DNA of 64,000 bases from Zanthoxylum bungeanum (taxonomy: Eukaryota > Streptophyta > Magnoliopsida > Sapindales > Rutaceae), in the NCBI GenBank assembly GCA_019454045.1, contig SKCR01049638.1, positions 62,001 to 126,000 of the forward strand, in the 5' to 3' direction. The notes under the pieces were generated by a model. That model was not told where the DNA came from. It did not search any database and was given only the letters and a program-made list of their open reading frames with translations. Positions 56,633 through 64,000 of this stretch are shown here, in pieces. Within the stretch, counting starts at the first letter, position 1. Every line of letters begins with the position of its first letter. Both the position numbers and the translations under genes were made by a program.

Positions 56633-59600
56633 TGTAACAACCTAGGATATTTTAGCGAGATCGCGTAAGTTTTATTTTCCGCGTGTGGGGTCGCATCGAA
56701 TGCGAGGTCAATTTTAGTGTATAATGGGGACTTTTTCAAGAAATTAATTAGAAGATAATAATAATTAAAAGGATTAACAAATTTGAAATTATTAATTAAA
56801 GTAAATAAATAAATCTAGATAATACAACACAAACCTAAGATATTTTCTTTATGCATTTATTACACATTTATGTATTATATATATAAATATTATATATACA
56901 CACGTGGGAAAGGCATATATTTTACACACATAAATGGCCACAATTAAACAAAAAAAAATGAACAGCAGCAACGCACGCACACAGCAGGAAAAGGAAAAAA
57001 AAAAATAAAAAGAAAGAAAACAGAAAGAGAGAAGCCGACGGCTTCAAAAAAGTGATTCACCGGCTTCCGGTGAGCACCGACATGGTGCTACGGTGAGGAT
57101 CGATTCGTCTGGACATGGTGCAGGTGCTGGTGGTCGTTGTTCATTATATGGTGGCTCATGGTGGTGCAGCAAGGCCGAAATCCGACGGGTTCACTGTAAC
57201 ATTTTTGGGGATTTTTCATTCTTTACATGAATCATGCTATTATCTGTAATTTTTGGGTTATCTCATCAAGATTAGTAAGTCTCTAAAGTTGAATTCAACA
57301 TGATTGATATTTAATTTCATAAAAGAAAAAAATTAATAGGGTAAACAAAATTGTGTATGATGAAATGAGGGAAATGGGTTATGCCGTGTGTGGGTATAGT
57401 GGTGAATATGAGTAATTATGTGATATATGATGGTAAATGAGGATGGTGATTGTTGTGCCGTGAGTTGCCATGGATGGATATTATTAGGGAATGTGATTTA
57501 AGCATGTGTGCATGTAGTTGATATACTTTGACCATGAAAGAATAAAATGATACAGAAGTAGAGTTTCACATGTGGTAAGTGTTTGATTTAGGCTTCAAAA
57601 GATTCATAATTGCTTCAAATCATAATTGTTGTTTTTGTTTTTGTAATTTATAATACTCCTTGTTTGGCTATTGGGAAAATTTGGGAAGCAAGAGTGAAGA
57701 TTGAAAGAATATAGAACTTTACACTTCACATACTGTATACTATTACTAGATGCAGTACTTTTAGATATATTCATAACTGTTGTGCTTCTGCTTAATTTTG
57801 AGATCGAAACAGGTAAGATGTTTAGTGTAAGCTATTGTCTATTAACTACTCACCCGTGTTTGCTTGATTGCCAGTCATTTCATTTCATCACAGATGTATG
57901 CTTGACATTTAGAAAGCCAACTGTTCCTTGTTTTCGTAGTTCTAAATTGGAAAACCTCATTGAAATGGAGCCAAATAGTTCTTGGATTCCAAATAATTGA
58001 TATTTCATTCTTGTAAGGCACAATATTAATTTAGCGAAGTAAAGAGATTATATGTATAATGAATGAGACGTATGGGTAAAGGTATGTATCTATATAATAG
58101 GTAATGATATGGTTTTTGTATATGTATTAACTTGAAGTTTACCTTGATGTTAGAACTAGAAGTTAAGAATTGAGCTTATAAGTTTGCTTAGTAATGAAGA
58201 ATGCAAATATGTATAGAGCATGTCATGAGATCATTAATTAGTATGAATAGTCCGCAGATGCATGTTTCTTTTTATTTATTTAGTGGTAGAACCTATTAGT
58301 TTGAGTATGAACGAATGATATCATATGTATAAAATGCATATTAGATTGTATGTATTTATAAAGTACTGACAAATTATAATGAGCTTGAGTATGTAAGATG
58401 TATGTAAAGTAAATTGATGACAATATAATTATATAGATCGTAAGATAATTAAAAATAAAAGCATAGAGAAAGTAGCATTTATATGTCATTAAGTTATAGA
58501 TATGCATGGATATATACATGTACATATATGACAACTTAAAGAAAAAGTTTAGAAAGCATAATAAGGGTAGCATGGAGACATGTATATGCATATTTGTGCA
58601 TTATGATTTTCATAAATTGAGTTCAAGATAAGATTGTTTTTGAAAGAAAATGTTTTCAGAAAACATTTGATACAGTTTCAAAATCTTTAAAGCATGGTTT
58701 TACGTTTTTCGAGGCATGAGGGAAAAACTCACCCCAGTATGTAATTGAGATTCAATTGGAATTGACGGATACTATGGAATTGACGGATTCAGAGACGTGC
58801 ACATGTTGAGGACTGAAGGGACGCTCTCAGATCCTCCAGATGGGCTAGGGGGACGGCGATACGTAACGCCCCTAGACCCCAATTTGAGCTTGGGTGGTAG
58901 CATAGATCCGCACCCCCAGCTCCAGTTTGTGGCTTGGGGGACGGCGATACGTAACGCCCCAAGACCACCAGATATGAGACAGTAGTGGCATGTTTTAGGG
59001 GACGGCGATACGTAACGCCCCAAAGTCATGGATTTGCATTTCTGCCTCCAGATATGCTTATAGGGGGACGACGATACGTAACGCCCTCATACGTCCAGTT
59101 TTTCAGACAGAGACACAGAATTCAAAAAAATAAAAATAAATAAATAAATAAAAGTTTTAAGTTTTCAACTACAGTTTCAGTTTCAGATATAGTTTTCCAA
59201 TTTTCAGATTCTCAGTAAACAATTTTCAGAAAACAGATTTTAGAAACAGTTTCCAGAAACCAGAGTATTAAAGCATGCTTTCAAAAGACAAGTTTTATAA
59301 AGAAGATTTCAAACAAAGTTTCAGAAAATAGTTTTTTTTTTTTTTTTATAAAGAGTTTTCAAGAAAAGAGTTTTCGGAAAGTATTTTTCTAAAAAGTATG
59401 GCATAATCAAAGTTTAGTGTAGTTTATAGGTTGTGCATATAAATCATACATCCTGAGTAACATACGAGATGCATATAGTTGACATTGAAGCATGATAGCA
59501 TGATTACATTTATATATTTGTGATTGATGCATGTGTGTATTATATGTTCACATAGAAGGAACAGTTGGATGATTATATGGTTTCATATACATGTTTATAT

Positions 59601-60602
59601 GGTTGATTTTAGTCTGTTGGATGTTTAATAGAAAAAATATTTTATTAATCCGATTTGATGATATTTCAATAAAATAAAAGAAAGATAATTATAATAAAAG
59701 CGGGAACTAGATTAGAAATAAGTATATAGAAAACTGGAAAGAAATCAGAGTAACGCAGTGGAAACGTAATGGCACTTGACACAATAGATGGAACTATGAA
59801 AACTCAATGACTAGGTTATAGATATTTTAAAGTATAAGTAAGAAACAGGATGTATTTGTAGGTGTGGATTCAGAAAAAAGAAATTAACAGCAAAATAGTA
59901 ATGATTGAAAATGAATAAGAGTTCTATAGTTAACTCATACTTAATGATATGGATGTTAGAAAGCACAAACAAGAAACATGATTTAAGTTTATGTATACTC
60001 AGATAAAGAAGATAATTAATTAAGTAACATGTTTGCTAAACGGATTGAGATCAGATAATAAGTCTAGATTTATCTTATGTTGTATGTCACGTAAGTAGCT
60101 CAGGTTAATACAGAAAAATAAATCAGATCTTGTATGTGTTTGACGCTCAAGGAATGAGCATAGTTACTTACTGAGTCATTATGACTCACACCCCTACAGT
60201 GTTTGAGATTTTGCAGGTTGGTGACTTGATCGGTCGACCACAGACACCAGAGCTCGAGAAGCTGGATAGCAGCGTCGCAGTCAGCCAACCACCAAGTCCT
60301 GGGGGAAAGAGAGTCAAGTTGTTTATGAGTGTAGTTGTAAAGGATTTGTATTGTACAAGTTTAAGTTTTGTAAAAGTTTTTGTTTATACGCATTTTCGGG
60401 CATGTAGCCCAGTGGTATTATGTTTGAGTTGATTATTAGATTGTGTTGGGCCCTATAGGTTGTTTTAAGATGCTGGACTTGATCCAGGTTGCATGACTTC
60501 TAGCAGAGGTCATGCCGAATTTTCGTCAAGAGTCAGAGGCTCATGGAGGGAGGATTAGTCTGTCTCCTGCCGGTAGCATCCTCGCTTAGGCGGGATGTTA
60601 CA
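56633..60602. repeat. GypS: solo gypsy LTR (3970 bp), TSD GTTTG
   Basis: Starts TGTAACAACCTAGG at 56633 and ends GCGGGATGTTACA at 60602, with TGTAACA / TGTTACA ends. GTTTG is at 56628-56632 and 60603-60607. Removing it joins the CopF leader exactly as in CopB. No RT, gag, primer site or inner LTR was found, so it is read as a solo LTR; its end form and size fit Tekay/Del chromoviruses. Frames at 57701-58000 and 60181-60432 have no recognised content. The terminal forms alone suggest plus orientation. Confidence 0.88.
58848..59092. repeat. Four-copy GC-rich block in GypS
   Basis: ACGGCGATACGTAACGCCC occurs near 58852, 58941 and 59002, and with one change (ACGACGATACG) near 59067, spaced about 60 to 90 bp. 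Each copy has G-runs before and C-runs after it. The surroundings are AT-rich. Confidence 0.88.
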
Positions 60603-62550
60603 GTTTGACCCAAGTTGATCAAAAGTCCACGCCTTAAAGAAATTAATTAAAATCTCATTCGACTTTAATTAAATTAACATTGGATGTTAATCGGGCTTTG
60701 AGACCCGTAACGATTAAATTTGGAATTTAAGTTGTGAATGTTCGTTAATAAAGTGTAAATATTTAATTTGGAATTAAATACTGGATTAGAATTAAATACA
60801 AATTGAATTTGATTTAATTTTGTAGTTTAATATAATTCAAGAATTTGTACTTTGAGTACTTATTCGCAAAACGAGTTTGACTCGCGCAAAATCAAATCGT
60901 TTTTTGAACATTGGATGGTCATTAATTTTCAGATTAATTAATTGGATTAGATTGATTGATAACATGCTTGTGTGAATACATGGTTGCGATGCATGAATAA
61001 TGTATATCGGATGGATATTAGATGGGTGGGGCAATTTTGGAAATTGTTGTAATAAATTTAGAATTTATTAATTGGACATGCGTGTCCAGCCTATTACCTC
61101 TTTGACTCTGTGTATTTCTCTTCTCACCTATTCCCCTCAATGTAAATGAGGTTTCTTTAGAAGTGTTATGTAACGGGTAGAAGTAATACTTGTGCTAGCG
61201 GGAGAAAGGAAATGGAGAGATTTGTTGTAGGAACAATGTGTTAAGTATCCATCCGCATATCATTATTATTTTATTTATGCGCCTTATTATGTTTTTAGAA
61301 TGCATGTTTAAGGGTGTATGATAATGAGACCTTAACAAAAATAATAAATTGGTTGTCAATTTGCACGCGAAAAACCCTCACAAAATATTAAGCGTTTTTC
61401 CTTCAATTGATTGATTCTTACTCAATATCCAAGGCCGACATTGGTTTGTTGGCCAAAGTCAAGGCCTTTGTCTGTCGAGGATGTGTTTGAATCATTAAGA
61501 CTTTGTTCCATATTGGTGTCTTGTCCAAGTTGTGATTTGTTGGCCAAAGTCAAGATCACTTCTTGTCCATCGACATTGATTACGAAGCTTTCCAAGGTCA
61601 ATGGGTCACGCTTAACTAAGATCACTAAGTTTGTTGTGCCAAAGCCAAGGTTTAGTTGATTCAGAGGAAAAAGGTTAGGCAATATATTGGATATATTGGC
61701 ATATATAAGATATATGTTTCGGACTTGGATGTCCCCCTACTGGATCTAGGAATTGGATGTGATCCAATTGATCTTAGAGATCTACCTAGTTAATTATCAT
61801 ACAATTTGTTGGCCAAAGTCAAGATTGTGTGTTATTTAACGGGATCCTAGCCCATTAGGAAACAAGGTTTCACGAGTACTCCACAGAGGGTTATAGGCTC
61901 GCCGAAAAATAGTGGGAGGCAAGTATTGAATTTGCAATATTCGTTTAGTAACTTGCCATAAGCGCCCATATCATTTTTCCGTCAATATAAATTAATTAAT
62001 TATTAATTGGACTAATATTTAATAGTTATTTTAATTAACAGTTGGACTGTATTCAAACTAATTCATTATAGTTGATTATATAATTGGATTATAGTAATCA
62101 ATATATTTGAATTAATCATTTCAATTAATAGTTGATTTTATAATTTGATTAATGTAATCAATATAATTGAATTTAATCTATTAAAATTATAGTTGATTAT
62201 ATAGTTGGACTATAGTAATCATTATAATAAATAGTACTTGAAATCATTGATTAAATAGTTGGACTATTAGAATCAAGATATAATTGAAATATTAGTGTTT
62301 AAAATATAATCCTAGTGAAAATGTATTTAAACGACTTTAATTTTCAAATTGGGAATAAATTTCAGGATGGTCCTGGAAACTAATAAGTTACTTTATTTGA
62401 TAAAATAACATATTAGGCCTAAGTCCGGAGTTAAGCAAATAGTAGAGCATGATATTTGGAATATTCATGTGATGATAACTTTAGTACTTAATCCATTAAG
62501 CTTGCCGAATAGACTCCTTAATTTCTTAATCAGAACTAAGGATTAGATCC
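60603..62550 (+). other. CopF leader, right part
   Basis: Continues the CopB-like leader. TTGGCCAAAGTCAAG variants lie near 61450, 61540, 61636 and 61810; GGACATGCGTGTCC at 61074-61087; CCTCAATGTAAATGAGG at about 61135; repeated ATAGTTGATT...GGATTATAGTAATC blocks at 62040-62280. No genes seen. Confidence 0.78.
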
Positions 62551-64000
62551 TTAAAGTATGATAATGAAATTGAAGGATCTTCATAGATCTATTCTTAGAT
62601 CTTAGAAGTACTAAATTGCAATAGTAATCTTTTGGAGAGTTAATGGCTATACTCAAGGAGTCAAAGCCAAAAGTTTGTAATAAGGCAAGAAGAGCAAGGC
62701 GCATCTTACTTCGACATTCTGGAAGGCCAAGGCTAGGCCAAAGGCTTCTGGGGTGTGGAAAAGGGCAAAGGCAAAATGATTATAATCTTTTGGGAAGATA
62801 AAAGACATAACCCAAAATGTCTGGCTAAATTGTGGCAAAACGGGATCGCGGAAGCATGACTGCCGTTTGGACAAGGCAGACATGAAGGAATTGAAGAACG
62901 AGCAAGGCTCTGACTTCAAATATGTTTGTCATAAATCTGTTCACTACTAGTATTAAAATTGGATTTTAGATACTTAGTGTGGTACATAAATATGTACTGG
63001 TGTGCAGAATCTGCTATGAGCAGGATACTGACTTCAGTTGAGATTAATCTACGAATTGAGAACGGGACGAATGTCTCTATTTTAACCGTAGATAACTAAG
63101 TTTAGGAACTACTATTCGAGTGTGTACTTAAAATAGGAAACCGTTAAAATGTAACTAGTTTTGACTAGATACATTATCTCTATATCAGAGTTTAACCCAT
63201 TGCGGTTATATTCTAGAACACTAAAGTGTTTTATTATATAAAGATGATATTGAGATAAACACATTAGATGTGAATAACAGAATTTATATTTTGAATATAA
63301 GTAAATCTCAAACATATAATATGACAAACTAATAGCTCAAACTGGTTTGATCAGTTGAAACTTAAAAGTGGCAATGTTGTCTGGGACACAATTAAACAAG
63401 ACTCGTATATCCATACTTTTGAAGAGTGGATACTAGGACAAATTTGATTCTATTCAAATAAAGTCTACGAATCTAGTTTATTGGGCAAAGTGCCTAAAAC
63501 ACTTTTTATTTGGTAAAAGTGCAATTGCCACCGATCTGTTAGCCCTGGTTCATAGTGACGTAGGTGGGCCCATGTCTAGCTAGGCTAGAGGTGGATATGA
63601 ATATTTCGTGACCTTTACGGATATGGCATTGCGTTATGGTTATGTGTTTTCTTTAGAAACACAAATCGGAAACTTTTAGAGTTTCGACGCGAAATAGACA
63701 AATATATCGGCTAAAGTATTAAAACATCACGGTTAGACCATGATGAAAAATACTTAAGCAATAAGTTTCTCATATACTTGAAAGAGTATAGTATTCTTTC
63801 AATGAGGACTCCTCTCGGAACACGTCAATTTGACAGTGTGTCCGAACGGAGATACCGAATTTTGTTGGACATGATAAGGTTAATCATGAGTCGCTCTAAG
63901 CTACCATTTCCTTCAACGGATACACATAAACAGTGCAAAACTTTATTAGAATAAGGTTCCATAAAAATCTGTTTGACAGACTTCATATTAGATATGAACA
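62551..64000 (+). pseudogene. CopF gag-pol remnant, runs off the window
   Basis: Nucleotide similarity to CopA shows what this is: a gag tail with AAAAGGGCAAAGGCAAAATG (62759), a zinc knuckle remnant near 62824, the protease start near 62950-63000, pre-integrase near 63370 and the integrase core near 63545-63900 (GGGCCCATGTCTAGC, GTGTCCGAACGGAG). Frames are closed by many stops and length changes. RT lies beyond the window. Confidence 0.8.

Larger units (their letters stand above)
55504..64000 (+). mobile_element. CopF: old copia element with truncated 5' LTR
   Basis: The last 400 bp of an LTR, a primer site, a leader close to that of CopB, then decayed gag, protease and integrase up to the window end. 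The leader is split by GypS (56633-60602). Stops in all frames show that this is among the oldest copies. Confidence 0.85.

Noticed and set aside
57701..58000. 99-codon hydrophobic frame in GypS
   Set aside because: Lies in a solo LTR; AT-rich, no known motif, hydrophobic character expected from T-rich DNA.
58280..58591. 103-codon minus frame rich in Tyr, Ile and Phe
   Set aside because: Composition effect of AT-rich LTR DNA.

Overview
The window is nuclear DNA of a flowering plant, probably a eudicot, and consists almost entirely of nested LTR retrotransposons. I see no intact host gene, tRNA, rRNA or CRISPR array. The evidence for a plant is Ty1/copia elements with initiator-Met-tRNA primer sites and Ty3/gypsy elements of Athila, Tat/Ogre and Tekay/Del type, which are plant lineages. 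The species cannot be told. Labels used below: CopA, CopB, CopC, CopF, CopI for copia elements; GypD, GypE, GypG, GypH, GypS for gypsy elements.

Layout. 1-1649: CopA-type LTR lying in the minus-strand gag of CopI (1650-5335). CopI lies in the protease of an Athila-type element, GypH (5336 to about 13085). The 3' region of GypH carries an intronless, broken LONELY GUY (LOG) cytokinin-activating-enzyme copy (7161-7811). Its 3' LTR is split by a minus-strand solo LTR of the CopB family (10594-12697, TSD ACATA). 13086-14042: a CopC-family LTR fragment and unassigned DNA. 14043-20489: GypE, a minus-strand Tat-type element, holding a solo CopB-family LTR (14642-16666, TSD AAAAT). 20490-25128: CopB 5' LTR and leader. 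25129-28662: unassigned DNA, a CopC-like LTR fragment and a Tekay-like LTR (GypG). 28663-55503: CopC, split inside pol by GypD (34045-53804, TSD GACCT, minus strand). GypD in turn holds CopA (37215-47316, TSD CGTGC), the youngest and most complete element. 55504-64000: CopF, with a 5'-truncated LTR, a leader split by a 3.97-kb solo gypsy LTR (GypS, 56633-60602, TSD GTTTG), then very decayed gag-pol running off the window.

Five insertions were confirmed by matching 5-bp target-site duplications, which gives a partial order of events: CopC before GypD before CopA; GypH before CopI before the 1-1649 LTR; GypH and GypE before their solo CopB-family LTRs; CopF before GypS. Every coding region is broken by stops, frameshifts or deletions. 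CopA is the nearest to intact, and its LTRs differ more by short length changes than by substitutions.

The observations most worth following are the LOG-like gene inside GypH, a block of about 95 bp shared in sense orientation by a gypsy LTR (GypD) and a copia leader (CopC), the two-register minisatellite in the GypD 3' UTR, and conserved repeats and hairpins in the leaders of CopA, CopB and CopF.
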